Assembly (NCBI GenBank): GCA_037577475.1
Contig: CM075187.1
Location: 4,255,546 to 4,319,545 of the forward strand
Direction: 5' to 3'
DNA: 64,000 nucleotides
Source: Chaunax sp. Z400
Lineage: Eukaryota > Chordata > Actinopteri > Lophiiformes > Chaunacidae
Below the pieces are notes generated by a model, which made no database searches, was not told the DNA's origin, and saw only the letters and a program-made list of their open reading frames with translations. The translations under genes and the position numbers were made by a program. Positions 24,420-37,320 of the stretch are shown piece by piece. Positions within the stretch are counted from its first letter, which is position 1. Each line of letters opens with the position of its first letter.

Positions 24420-24660
24420 CCTCTACTGGAACATGGAGCAAATGGCTTCCTAATTCAATCAGTGCCCTGTGCTGTCAAATCATGGGCTGCCGTAGGCTGA
24501 GCTCTCCAGACAGCACAGGGCCATTACCGGCTGATCAGGAGGCCTGTTACGGCGCTAATTGCTCCTTCAGAGAGCTGGACCACTGCTGACGGATACACTG
24601 CCATCCCTGCCTTTCATCGGCCCATCCCTGATCACAATGAGCTCGCTTTTCAGAAAATAT
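24420..24660. other. candidate conserved non-coding element
   Basis: This is a stretch of high-complexity, non-repetitive DNA with balanced base composition inside otherwise AT-rich intergenic sequence. It includes homeodomain-type GCTAATTGCTCC and the block ATCACAATGAGCTCGCTTTT. No open frame of note is present. The call rests on sequence texture only. Confidence 0.25.
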
Positions 24661-24688
24661 TATCTCCTTAGCAGTAGTCAAAATGGCT

Positions 24689-24720
24689 TCTTCAGTACTT
24701 TCCAGTTGAAGTACTGAAGA
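24689..24720. repeat. perfect inverted repeat, 12-bp arms with 8-nt loop
   Basis: TCTTCAGTACTT (24689-24700) pairs exactly with AAGTACTGAAGA (24709-24720) around TCCAGTTG. The stem is too short for a microRNA precursor and no wider pairing was found. Confidence 0.8.
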
Positions 24721-24954
24721 CTTAATTTCTTAGTCCGGCAAAAGACACAGAAAAGCTTTAAAAAAGTGCATCTTTAATCATCTGATTCATGACATCATCA
24801 CAAACATTTTAATCAGACGTACATATGTGGCTCCACTGTAGAGCAATGACCTCAGTGGAGGAACTACAGCCAGAGGCATGCAGACTTAACAGTAGCATTA
24901 AGCCAGCTTTATATTATATTGTGTGGCTGCAAATTATCGACAGGTAAAAATTAG

Positions 24955-25400
24955 AATGGACTCTGTGGAGTTTGTTATCAGTGAGGTTATGTTTTCACAC
25001 GTGTCCATTTGTTATTTGTTAGCAGGATTGTGCAAAAACTACTGAACTTGTTTTTGGTAAAAAAGACGGAGCCAGGAAACTAACTTTGGTGCAGATCCCA
25101 TTTTTTTTTTCTTACAGCTTTCGTTAACATTGCAAGATGGGCCAAGAAGTACACAAAACCTGCAGACATGACTTCCATGAAACTTTAAGGAGGGGTGGAA
25201 AGGGGTCAGGCAACGATCCATCTTTCCTCAGCATTTTTTCCCATATTTCTCAGGAAATAATCCATAATTTGTGATATAAATTTTAAAAAATACACATATT
25301 TCTGGTGTGGGATGGAAGAGTGTGTATAGTGTGGTGCAGATTCAGATAATAATCCAGGTCTGCGGGCTCAAGATTTGCATTTGTAGGATGTTGTCTTTAT
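24955..25400 (+). repeat. dispersed two-module repeat, copy C
   Basis: Recognisable blocks are TTGTTAGCAGGATTGTGCAA followed by AAACTACTGAAC, then TTTGGTGCAGATCCCATTTT, and GTGGTGCAGATTCAGATAAT followed by AATCCAGGTCTG near 25335-25370. The last matches copy B in the ppp2r2a intron. It lies just past the likely end of the vps33a transcript. Confidence 0.7.
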
Positions 25401-25401
25401 T
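25396..25401 (-). other. candidate vps33a polyadenylation signal
   Basis: AATAAA on the minus strand lies 428 bp beyond the vps33a stop codon at 25829-25831. It is the first canonical hexamer I noticed downstream and would give a short 3' UTR. Confidence 0.45.
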
Positions 25402-25828
25402 TAGCTGCTGTACAGTAAGAACTAGACAGATGTGTACGATTGTTCGTACTTGATGATCAAGATGTTGTGTGCATCATGCAGGTGATGAGATACACATTCC
25501 TGCTGCCCATCTCATATTTTGTCCACTGATCCACAGTTGGTGGTCGTATACTGCACAAAAGAAGTGTAGGAAAGCACCGGCAAAGGCAGCAAGACAACAT
25601 GGATATAATAACAAAACACAATTATAAACATTTATCATGTCAGGCGTCAAAGATACACACAATGCGTTTTGGTCAGTAACACTGAAAGTAATATCAGTAG
25701 TAGTGCCTGCTGCTGTTTAACCGCCACCGGCATCAATGAAACACCTGCAGTGCACTGACACAGACATAAAAACAGCAGCTGAGCTTTTTAGATGGAGGGA
25801 TGGGGTGTTTGATGTGGCCAGGTGTGAC

Positions 25829-28800
25829 TCAGGGAGTCTGGGACTCAGGCCGGTCCATCAGGGATTTGATCCAAGTGGTACCGTTTATGAGTTTTGTGGT
25901 GGCTATGATGTACTCCATCCCACGGTCTTCCATTTGAGAGAGGAAACGAAGAGCGGCTATTTCTGCATACGACACTCCGCCCAGGAAGAACACCAGCGTT
26001 GTCCGGTTCTCTCCCTGCTGGCCTGCACGACAGAAAAACAAGATGCATGCCACTAAAACCAAATGTGAAAACTGTGAATGGGACGAAATGCATTTCATAA
26101 AGGATTTCATTCATTTCACTTTTGCATGATTCATATTTGTCCGATTCCAAAAAAAGGTGGGAGTCTGTGTAAAAGATCCCAAGCCCATGCAGAAATGCCA
26201 TGAACTTCACTCCAGCCTTGAATAAGAGTCTCTGAAGATGCCTCTTCATACCAAAATCACTAATTATGGCTAAAATAGACTATTTCTAATCATTTAAAAA
26301 TTTGATTTGATTTCTGGAAATCATCTCCTGACCGCACCATTGGTGTCTCACGACCCCCACTTTGGGAACCCCTGGGTTAATATATGGTCTTTGTATGGTT
26401 TTCAGTTGAGTATATATCATAAAGGATCAAATTATCACATTATTTTATTTATATTTTATACAGTATCTCAATCTTTTTGGAAACAGGCTTGCACAACTGA
26501 AAGTAATGGAGGATCAACTCCTTTCTACTAAAGCACCAATTTTGAAATGTGCCTCCCCCGAGATTAGAGTCCTCTATTATCACCCTTTAAAATCAAGTGT
26601 TGAGGCAGGCATGTAGAAACAAGTCAACTGTCTGATGCCCCAAATTCTAATTAGCACATTTCAAATTGAGTTTATAATCAAATTCATTATTCACATCAGC
26701 TTGACACCTCCTCCTGCTAAAACGAAAACATGCAGGAAAACTGAAGGAAAGCACTGATAGCCACAGTATGTCGTTATCTAGCCTTCCCTTCAACACAGAT
26801 GCATGTGAAGCCACAAACACTGACAGTGCTTCTGTGGTTATTGTCAGCCAGCCATCAATCTGCTGCTGTAGCATTTGACTGAACAGAAACAAAGCCTGTG
26901 TCTTATCTACACTCAGCAGGCAGGAGGTCGTTTACTTTAGCCAGCAGCAGGGCAAATACACCCGGTTTGTATTGATCCTTACGTTTCTTATGAAGCCCGG
27001 CAGGCAGCTGTTGTCTCTCCTCAAAGTGTGGGCCTGGAAGCATCTTCAGCACCTCTTCGATGCTTCGCCATCCTGGCCAGGCCAAGATCTGCGTCAGTCG
27101 GATGCTTAGTGGCGCGTAGCCGCTGTACACGTAGGAGATGTCGTTGGGATTCTAAAGAGGGAAAAGAGGACGTTGTGCTCCTAAATCCGTCGGAAGTGCA
27201 TGGTTTAAATCTTCAAAGTTCCTTCTTTTTTCTTTTATAACCAATCTCATACCTGTTCGTTGGCGTCCTCCATCCACAGCTTGAGGGTTTTCCTAATAGT
27301 GGGGTAGTTATTCCTCGAGCTCGTCTGTGGCTTCAAAAGACCCGCCTTCTCTAGGTTGTTCAGTGTTAGAATGTGATTGTAACCGTAGGTCTGCACAAAA
27401 GAGGAAAAAAAGTCATTAGAAAAAACTAACTAAACTTCTAGTTTTAATTATTAAACAACCTCAAATCCTTAAAAACTTGAGTTTGCTTACAAATGACTGT
27501 ATTCTGCTTTATTTAACACAGCGTGCAACCTTTTCTGTGTTGCATTACATTTAGGAATCCTTGAAATTTAAAGCAGCTACAAGGAAATTTTACTTTATCT
27601 TCTATTCTGGCAGCCACTGTGGAAAAAGCAGTATGAGCACCACAACCTAATGTCATAAAGATGTTGATCTAGCAGCTTCTACTTCAACTCAGGCTGGGAG
27701 ACGCTTCAGTTATTCAGTATTAAATTGAGACTGTTTTGTAGCCAGTTGAAAGTTCAATTCCCCTCTATTTTAATTTGTACAGACAGATTTGAAAAGTCAA
27801 ATCTTCACCTGGAGAATCTCCTTCTTGTAGAAGTCTAACACCTTCTGCTTGAGGCCATTGTTGCAGACTGACTGCATACACACCAGACGTAAAATCTTGA
27901 TCAGCGGATCGTTTTGGGCAATAGAGTCTTCTATATGCGTGTTCACCTGGACAGTAAAATAAAATGAATCAGAACTACATTGCACCCATATCATTTAAAT
28001 CAGTCACAAAACTTTAGCAGCAAATGCAATAAAGCTTCTCGGATTACAGCAAACTTTAGTAAAATCATATGAAACCACAGTAGGTATATTTATGTTCAGT
28101 ACCAGGTACTGTACATATATTTATGTGGAAATGCTTTTTATGGCGGGTGAGTTTTGTAATACCTTGTCTGTGTCGACTCCTGTCATGAACTCCTGCTCCA
28201 CTGTTAGATTGTCAAAGAAGGCCTCAGATGCTGAAACAAGAGATATTTGTTTGATATGATCACCATATAATAAAAGGTAGGTGACACCTTAAACACACAA
28301 TGCTGTAAGAAAAGAGAAACACAAAATTCAGTCCTTAAAAGCAGGAGAACTATAAGATATAAGGTAGGTTTTATAACCTTATTCTGATGGTCTGGTTACT
28401 TTTTAAAAATAAAGATTCTATGTAGGTTTTTAGAAACCACAAGCTTTAATTCCTAAATATTAAACTACAGTGTGAGAATTATTCCAAAATACAAACATAG
28501 TAAAATGTAGATCAGTCACAGTGAAAAGGAGGGAATTGTTGACGCACTGGTGATGTCCTTGATGAGCTCTGCTATAGAAGTGTGGTTAGCCAGCGAGCTT
28601 CGTGCTGCCTGCATGTGAGGCAACTGAGACACAAACTGCTTGATTTCTCCCACTGTTTTGGCGTTGTGGCGTTCCTGAAAGACCCAGAAATGATCACTTT
28701 ACCAGCTGAGCTGTAAATATGTTTGATACTGCAGCATTCAAATGATGGGACCAAATTTAATTACCACAAAGTCAATCAGACAGCACCACCAGTACATGAA

Positions 28801-31688
28801 ATTAGATGTAAAGCAGGTTTGGCAGAAAGCTAAAATGCACCAAAAACAAGGTTAGGAAGCAAAACAGTTTAATCAATCTTATGTTATTTTTAGTTTAGTG
28901 CCTATTCACACAATTTCTCATCAAACAAAAACACTGAAAATACACACAATTACATTCCTGAAAACCTTTTTATCATTTTAAATTTTATTTATAATAAACT
29001 TCTACTGAAATCAATATAAACGAGTTCTACTTGAACAATTAGCACTTTACCTTATCTCTAAGTGATTTTCATCACTTCCCTAGCCTCATGGATTTCTGTT
29101 ATAACCTTTGTGGTAAAATGCCACAGAGATTACAATCAGACCGGCTGGCATGTCTGAGAGTGATCTAATGTAGCTCTCCGGAAGTGTCACAAATCACAGC
29201 CACACACTCTTGTGATGAACGTGACACATAATCAATTTACAGCACATCAATATGCACGAGCGACAAAGTCCAAGACCAACCTCAAAGGCAGCTGAAATGA
29301 TTTTGGCCTTCTTGCTGAGCGCTGTTCCAACAGCGTTGAAGTTTTTGTCCCGTATTTCTGCGTACAGTTCTTCTGCCGAGTTGAGCTGTAACTTCTTGGG
29401 CTCTGTGGGCAGATCTTTACTCGCCTCACCTTGCTTCTTCTGTGCAAACTTCTCAGGGGGCAGCTTGACATAACCTGAGGAAAAAGGAGCAAAAACTGGC
29501 TATTAAAAAAAAAAAGATGACATTCATGAAACACACAAATACAAGCTGATATAAAAGAAACAGCTCAACCAAAAATGAAAAGAATCAGTCATTATCTACC
29601 ATCTGATGGATAGTTGGGTGAAGTTTGTGTTGGAGCGTGTGCACCTTTCTCAGATGGGGTATGCGCTAAAGCGTTTAGCTTAGAGGCTACAATGAAGATT
29701 TCAGCTTAAAAAGTGTGTAAATAACATCTTTGCAAGTCAACTTGTGATCTCTGGTCTTCTGGAGAGGTGGATTACACCATATGAGCTATATAAAGAAATT
29801 TCAAGTTTGTTTTCTGCACCTTTTTTGCATTTAAATTTTTTTTTTAAAGTCCTCATCTACCTCAATTATTTAGGAAAATACGGCAACTCTGTTTTTCTAT
29901 GAAGCTCAATAAATGTTTTGTGAACTAAGAACTTCCCACCAGCATTGGAGTGAGTAGAGAATAACTGAATTTTCATTTTTGGGTGAGCCATTCCTTTAAG
30001 ATCATAATAACCTCAGACTAACATTCATACATAATGAGAAGAGGTCAAAAAGTTTTATTCTGACCATTAGTGATTCCATAGATCTCATCAATGAGACCCT
30101 CGTAGGTGAGCTGTGTGGCCAGAGGGGTGAGCAGGTCAACATTACGGTCCAGGAGGAGCAGAGTATCAAACACGGGCAGGATCTGGTTCTGGCTGCCGGC
30201 AAACTCCCTCTTCATCCTCAGCATCATGTTGGCGACATGCTGGGAACAAGCAGAGGTATTGCTTCTCAAACAAACAAACAAACAAACTCACCTGGCTGCT
30301 ACAGAGCTTCTGTATACGTGCGATTAATAGTTTCAATGCAATAGTGATCAAACAAAATGATTCCACCTTGCGCCACACTCACCCGTGCACATTCTCCTTT
30401 CCCATATATCTGAGGAATAGTGCCGTACAGCGCCTGCAAGGTCATGAGGCCTTTGGCTGTGTGGTAAAGGCTTGTTTGGTCATTTTCTAAGTAGCATTCC
30501 TATGAGAGACAAAATGGAGCAAAACATATAATATCAGTGACAAACACCACAGCTACACATCTGGATGAGGTGGGCAATTTGAAATATTCTATAACTGAAC
30601 TGCTGTTGGTTTGAAAGCCAGTAACAACACATATAGAATAATTTGTAGAGCAGCAGAGTGCTTGATATATACATATCTGGGATATACAAGTTGAACACAC
30701 CCTGAAAGCACTTTCATACTCCATGGAGAGCAGGTCACCATCGAAGGGGATCAGGTCGAGGATATACTCGTCAATGTTGATGAAAGAGCCCAACACGCCC
30801 TGCTCCTTCAGCCGCTGCTCGCACAGCATGCTCCGCCGAGGCACGAACAAAATGTGGAAGTCTCGTGACGAGTGCATCTTGTCCTCACTGAAAGGCGGAC
30901 AATGCAAAGTGTTAAATACTGTTGGCTACTTGGCAAATAGAGCAAATGCCTGTTTGCACGATGGCGAACGACAACGGGAGATATAATACAGACCTGAACA
31001 CATTTTCAGCAATGATGTCCATGAGCTCCAGCCTGGGTCGAACAAAGAAGATGATGTTTTTGACGTCAGCAGATGGGAGCCTGCCACTCTTGAGGGTGAA
31101 CATCTTTTCGACTTCATGTTCCTTAAAACGACAGTAATAAACAAACAATCAATCTATGTTTCATAGCTATATGCCTTAGCTATGTTGCACCGCACACATT
31201 AGTGGTTCCTTCATCTGGGAAAGCATTTACCTTCAACAGAGAGTACTGAGCAATGAGCCCAAAAGGTCCCGTCAAATATTCATCCCAAACAATGGCCTAA
31301 AGAGGAAAAGCACACAAAGTTAGGAATATCAAGCAATAATGCGGAAATGTGTCAGTGTTACCTGATTCAGCTGTAAGCTAATGCTTCCAATGCTACAGCT
31401 ACCTTTAAGTAACTATAGCTATTTCATGAATTATCACTATAATATCATATTAAGTATTTTTGAAAGGTATGTCGACCACTGACAGCTCCATGATAACGTT
31501 GAGGCTAAAGAGACAAACTTAGCCTCCTTTGAGAAGGACAACTGCTGCTGTTTCGGCCATTTTTCACATGTTTCTGTGTTCAATACCTTGCTTCCCGCAC
31601 ATTTGTCCAAAAACTCTCGAAGCTCTTTTCGTGCTGCTTCTCTCAGAATGTTTAGATTGACTCTACCGTACGATAGGTGGGCAGCCAT
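25829..31688 (-). CDS. vps33a: vps33a, SM-family subunit of HOPS/CORVET, thirteen exons
   Basis: Complete gene; exons 31587-31688, 31231-31296, 30994-31121, 30701-30887, 30383-30499, 30065-30239, 29281-29474, 28548-28674, 28163-28230, 27809-27946, 27253-27390, 26983-27151 and 25829-26022 total 1803 nt, 600 aa (human 596), all in phase. VPS33A is the Sec1/Munc18 protein of the HOPS and CORVET tethers. It binds VPS16 and templates SNARE assembly for late endosome, autophagosome and lysosome fusion. Seen in order: [20 protein letters not shown], the [20 protein letters not shown] block, [40 protein letters not shown] with [28 protein letters not shown], and the C-terminal [20 protein letters not shown]. 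The tail after MDRPESQTP is a few residues longer than in human. No frameshift or lost motif was seen. Confidence 0.97.
26330..26380 (-). mobile_element. possible hAT-like element end in vps33a intron 12
   Basis: On the minus strand the sequence ending near 26376 reads CCAGGGGTTCCCAAAGTGGG followed by GGTCGTGAGACACC. This resembles the CAGNGGTTCCCAAA termini of hAT-type elements and their short derivatives. No partner terminus or target duplication was found, so this is a fragment at best. Confidence 0.35.
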
Positions 31689-31742
31689 CTTTCTTTATCA
31701 GCAGCAACACAACAAATCAGGTGACCACAGCGGTAATGTTCA

Positions 31743-31752
31743 GTCACGTGAC
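31743..31752. promoter_or_regulatory. perfect CLEAR box (TFEB/TFE3 site) upstream of vps33a
   Basis: GTCACGTGAC is the full palindromic CLEAR motif bound by TFEB-family factors at lysosomal and autophagy genes. It lies 55 bp upstream of the vps33a start codon, the usual place for functional CLEAR sites. The encoded HOPS/CORVET subunit is a typical member of that regulon. Confidence 0.7.
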
Positions 31753-31897
31753 CGAAAAAGATTCGACTTCGAGATGGTTCACACCACAATACAACTCAAA
31801 AGCTAATCTCCTCCAGCATATGATATAGTAGCTAGCTAAATGGTAAATAGCGCGCTAACAGCTATCCACTTTGGTTAGCTGCAGCAGCTAATCGTGT

Positions 31898-31909
31898 TGC
31901 GCATGCGTA
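31898..31909. promoter_or_regulatory. NRF1-like palindrome upstream of vps33a
   Basis: TGCGCATGCGTA differs at one base from the NRF1 consensus YGCGCAYGCGCR and lies about 210 bp upstream of the vps33a start codon. The start codon itself sits in AAGATGGCTGCC, one base from a YY1 site. Confidence 0.35.
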
Positions 31910-32960
31910 TCGAGTGTTCCTTCATCAACTTCATTAGAGCCAGTTTTTAGGAATATCTGCAGTTTAAACGCATATAGTGTCCTTATATTTGACATTCTTA
32001 AACATTTGCGTATCATTTGTTTCTAAGCGAATATTTTCTCAGTTTTAGTGTTCTTAATGTAGGAAGCGTATGCGGAAGTAAGATAGGATTTCTCTCTTTC
32101 TTATCTGCATTATTTTCCTGTTTGTAGTTGTGGCACATATACGACATAACAGCTAAAAATTAGCACAGTCTGAATTGTTTTAGTAATAAGTGTTTTTAAA
32201 AAAAAATTGTACAAATTTCCGAGGATTTGACAGAGAAAAATATTGTATATTGTTTCCTTTCCTTTCCTTTTTGGTGCAATTAATACTTAACCCAGTAGAT
32301 GGCGCAATGTCTCCACCGTAAAAACCACAGGGAAGGCATTTGCTTAGAATTAAGACATTGTTAGAATTCCAGTGGTTATTTTTGGAGATTAAATTGTTGC
32401 TGCAAATCAGTTCATTAGCCAGTTTAATTGGACTGGAAAAGAAAGTGCCGACAAATTACATAGTGTATTTGGTTACTGCCATATAGTAAGTAGCTTAGGA
32501 TATTTCTGAGAGTCTACAGTTATGGAGACTAAGAATAAACACCAAATAAAAACAAAAAGACTCTGAAGATAAAATATGGAGTGGTAAAACTCAATTCTGT
32601 TGAAACATTTTTTATTCAAATACCCATAAAACTACCGTATGATCTTGTGGTGATGTGTATGTTTGAATAATATAACTACTAATCACCGCAGGCAATGGCC
32701 TACATATAGTCTTATAATAATGACTTCTCAATATGGCTGCATGGATGATGAGACAAATTATACACCATGCGCTGTTATAGAGATAATCACGTCAGGTGAT
32801 GACTGCCCACTTAAGCGTCAGTGTTATCACTTCAGATCCAGGGGTTTCCTTCCCAGGGTACCAAGGGCTTTCCATCCTCCACGCAGGATAGAAGTCGAGT
32901 TCCCACGCATTGTGGAGGTCCGCTGTGCCTCTAGGAATAGACTACTCCTCCACGCAAAAA

Positions 32961-33106
32961 ATAAAAGCACGGGTGTTGGTGACGGGCACCATGCGCAATG
33001 ACTGACTCTGTGGACGGATCCAAGCGCTGCACAGAAATTTAGTCCGCATCATTCCCTGACAGCTCCCTGACAGAGAGGAGAGAGGAAAGCAGGGCTGGAT
33101 TCACAG
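32961..33106 (+). promoter_or_regulatory. candidate rph3a promoter and non-coding leader exon
   Basis: A TATA-like ATAAAAG (32961-32967) is followed about 140 bp later by a good splice donor: GGATTCACAG, then GTAGGC at 33107. The rph3a coding start is at 45388, in an exon that opens with an acceptor at 45370-45371 and 16 nt of 5' UTR, so at least one upstream leader exon must exist. This is the best candidate seen but rests on motif spacing alone. Its leader would contain a five-codon upstream frame (ATGCGCAATGACTGA). Confidence 0.3.
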
Positions 33107-34248
33107 GTAGGCTTTCTCATCATGCTTCGAAGGATTGCATCCTCCACCTAAAATCACTGTGAGCTTACAGCATTTTGCCAGTGACTCTGCATTAGAATTT
33201 CTCATTTACACCTTGAATGGATGCAGCATTTCATTCACACTAGAGAGGGTCTGGATATGATCTCTTATTTCATTGCATCTTTTTGATCAATTTGATGGAG
33301 CCCAGACTTTGCGTTGCCAGTTACTCACTGAGCCATTTGAATGAAAAAGGGACATTTGTGAATGCAGAACAACTCTGTATGTGTGCTGCTGCTGCTAATT
33401 AACCTATGTGAGGTACAAATTATGCAAATGACCATTTGATTGATTCCTTTGTTTTACTGAAACATGTCTTACTGAGAACATTGCTCTGCAGCAGCCTGCT
33501 CCTCTGATTCATGCAGAGGTGTTCATAAAGCTGATTACGTTCTCATTTCGAATTGTTGCATTAATTCTTTACTACACCATGCTTTGTTGTTGTTTTGTGT
33601 ACTCATGAATGACTGATAAATATAACTCCTGCTGTAGCTTGATAGGCTTTGTTGAAGCCTCCTTCAGCTGAATTAAAAACAAATCTGGTGGCTGGCTGCT
33701 CTCCTGCAACATGGGTGCTTCCTTGTTGCAGATCTGATACAAGAAAACAGACCTGGTAAGTCATGTGGGAGATTGTGTAGTTGCAGTCCCTGGGCGTTGC
33801 TGCAGGATTTTTTAGGAGCACACGCTGGGGCTTGATGTGCCTGCAGACCAGGAGGAAAACATTAGTGATGCCTCCTAATGGTGATGTGGGCAGGGCAGCT
33901 GTCAACTCCAGCTGTGCCACAGGACAGGTGATTTTGGTCGCCTACTTGTTGGGATATTACCTTATCCTGCATCCATGTGTTATAACACTCTGCAGAAGGG
34001 CAGTGCATGTTGTAAAGACTTATTGGACCAAACTGGTTCATTGCTTCTTGTGTTGAAATGGGAGGACAGAAAAAAAAGAAGAAGCTGCCTCTCGGTTCTA
34101 CCGTCTCCAACTCCTCCTACAGACCTGAAGCATGGGGATTAAATGGGGGAGGGGAGAAAAGACTGAATGAACAGCGTGAGAGATATCTGCAGCTGCCTCC
34201 TCTCACATGAGCAGCCACAGTAGTGATTTGATGACACCCTTATGCTGG

Positions 34249-34251
<3 letters not shown>

Positions 34252-34281
<30 letters not shown>
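34252..34281 (+). repeat. (CT)15 microsatellite
   Basis: An uninterrupted run of 15 CT dinucleotides followed by GTGTAG. Confidence 0.95.
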
Positions 34282-34286
<5 letters not shown>

Positions 34287-37184
34287 GATCTGTCTCTCTG
34301 CCAGCACCACAGTTTCTGTTCAGAGAAAAAGACACGAATATTCCAAGAGGGGAAAAAGGGGGAAAATTCTCTGGATGTATCACATTAAATAAGAGAAAAC
34401 GAAAGAGGGAGGGAACGAGGAAACACGGACGTTTGGGGGAAAAAAAGGTGAAAAAAGATGGAGGAAGTGCTCTGCACACAACCTGCATTATTTAAAGCTG
34501 AAGGGATATGTGGCGACTGTACCCATAATCCCATGTCTTCAGCTTGCCTTCCTCTCTAAACATGCTTGTCTTTTCAACTGCAAGATGGACCATTTCTGGT
34601 GAATTGCAACCACGTTCAAAAACGGCCCGTTCTGCACGAGCTTTGAGATTTGGCACAGGTACAGCCTGGTGGACACACAGCTTTTAATCATTCTGATTCT
34701 CATCTTCTGATCTTGCTGTTACCATGGCCACAGTTGGTAAAGGTGCATGACTCTACGTTCCTCTGTGTGCTCTTCACAATCCACACATACAGAGCCTGGA
34801 ATGAAGATCGCATGTCATGCTCCACATACCCGCTGGTTTCTGTGCCCTGCTTTTGAGCATATTTCTCAATTTGTTGTGTGAGAGACATTTTTTTTTTTTC
34901 ACCATTTGTGGCCGAGCTTCAGGAGGGTGTGGCCTCATCTTCATATCCTCATCAGAGCGGTGGATGAGAATCGATTCACCGGGCCTCTCTGTAACTGGTG
35001 ATTAGATCTGCTTTTAAACACTGTGGCATATTGGAAAAGACAGATATAATTAAGGTGGCCTTTGAACAAAGTTCTCCCAAGAGAGTCAGGGAGTTAAAAT
35101 CCAAAACAGGATCCGGCTGGAGCTGAATCTATAAACACCAGCCTCATGTATGAGCGACATTTCTGTCCATTTATAAGCAGGGACACTTGTGCACTTGTGT
35201 GCTGTGCATATGTTATAGCTGCAGTAATGCCCCCCAGAAGCTCAGAGTGACGTCGAAGTAAACAAACATTGCATTTTTAAGTCAGGCTCATTTTTAGGCT
35301 TGCAGTGTTTCCAGACCAGAGCAGGCTCTTGTTTGCCAGCGGAGATCCACTAAAAAACACCCAGGGGTGTTGTACCTGCTTTTTGTACCTGCTAATTTGC
35401 CAGTGGGACAAGAGGGAGGGTCGGATATCCAGTCATGGCCATGGTCACATTGAGGGATCAATAGGAGATCAGACTTCTTTTTTTTTTATATGTTTAGGAC
35501 CATGACGTTTGTCTCAACCGGCCACCAGCTGTAGGTCACTTCTGGTTAGTGGGAAACTAATAGTATCTTTACGACAGACCTTTACTGCTCTGATTTAATG
35601 CCCCTGTCTGGTAGTTCTCGTTTTCCGGAGATAAGATGGGAGGAAATTGAAGGAGCATGACTGGCCAGTGCATCAGCAGCCAGTTCTTGAAGTCCCACCT
35701 CTTACCTCTGGGGCACACAGGGATGAATCACCATCAGCCAAGTAAATTTGAGACTTACTGCAGGCTCTTGCCGGAGTGAAATTAATAGAGTTCTCTGTGT
35801 TCCGGTAGCCGCTTGTTTCTGTCGTTCTAAAATAAGGCCTGGATGAAAGAGGTCTTAGAATATCTTAGAAAATGCAGGTCAACAGATTTTCTTCTGCTAA
35901 ATTTGAGGGTAATTACTAAAAATGAGAGCAATGAGGCTATGAATTGCAAATACAGGCTGCATTATTTTGATTTAAGAATGACATTTTCAGCAGATATCCC
36001 ATTTTTGTCTGCTGGGTAATGAGCAGGGTACCAGCATGGTAGCTTTGTTGGTCACTCGATGGTCTGTCCTGTTTGCTCTCCAGCGATGCGGGACCTGGAG
36101 CCATGCCTGCCAGGAGGATGTAGTGGTGTGCATTTGAACGTAGCAACACTCTTACATTTGAGAGGTGAAGAGTCTTCACAGATGGCTCCACAGATGGTCC
36201 CTGCCAGCGCCGTTGTCTGCCTGAAAACATGGATGATTTGTCCAACGCTACAGACCTGAGAGGCTAAACAGACTGTTTCCAAAAATAGAGCTCGGCTTTC
36301 TCAATCTGTCTGATCCTCTGTGAACTTTCCCTCCTCAAATCAATTGTTCTGTACAAACAGACCAGAGCACATGAAGAACGCATTCATGCTGAACAGAGGG
36401 GACTTGCACAGAGTGAAAGGCAGTGGAGGTGGGAGTTGTAAATAATTAAGAAATGCTGAGTGATGTTTTCCGTCTGCAGTGGAGGGTGTCTTGGTGCAGT
36501 GCTGTACAGTCTTGCCCAGGTCCAGGCCTCAGTGTACTCTTACGTTGACATCTCACAGTCCCTTTATGGAGGATGGATGAAGTTGTGTTTTCATCCTTCT
36601 ACCCTGTCTCACCACTCGCCCCTTGCACGCCTTGCGTGTGAGCATTAGACAGGAAGAGTCATTTTATAAAATCAAATTAGCTTCCAAGTCAATTTCCACC
36701 CAGAATCCTTTGACGTGAGTTTACTCCAAACGACCATACAGCTGTAGTTTTCACAGGGATGCAGGGGGCATGTGCAGAATCGCTTATGTGCAACATTTCT
36801 AACACGTGCATTTGTCCAGAGGAAAGTGCCGGAGGAATTTTATTTCTAATACCTCTAGAATGTGATACGGCGCTGCAACAAAGACCGTTCTCTATGCCGC
36901 CTTTGCTTGATTACACTGAACAAGTGCGTCATTTTAAATAGCCTGCAAGCAAAAGAGGTGTGACGTTTTACATACAGCGTGTGTTGAGCAGCGCTTTGTT
37001 AACGACAAAAGTGATTTATAGTTCCTTGTTACATGGCGGTCCTCTGTAGCAGCTTGGCTCTTTTTGCCACCACCCTTACGGGTTCTCTCAGTGACGACAC
37101 CGTGATGACGCTTGGTGACATTCTTTATTTGACATAATGAGCTTAAACATAAGCAGCAGCTTTGCAGCTCACAACTTGCATCCA

Positions 37185-37320
37185 ATCTAGAGTTCTTTCC
37201 TGGCCATGCATCATCTTAATACCAAGTTTCGTGGAAATCCGTCCAGTGATTTTTGTGTAATGTTGCTGACAAACAAACCAGTCAATAAATATAACCTCCT
37301 CGGTGGAGGTAAATAAAGAA
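37185..37320 (-). repeat. dispersed two-module repeat, copy F (inverted)
   Basis: It contains CCAAGTTTCGTGGAAATCCG followed by TCCAGTGATTTTTGTGTAAT, then GCTGACAAACAAACC and CCTCCTCGGTGGAGGTAAAT. This is the reverse complement of the core in copies C, D and E. Confidence 0.75.

Noticed and set aside
32663..33001. Plus-strand 112-codon frame before the rph3a candidate leader
   Set aside because: No similarity or splice continuity was seen. It overlaps the TATA-like region and is more likely promoter DNA.
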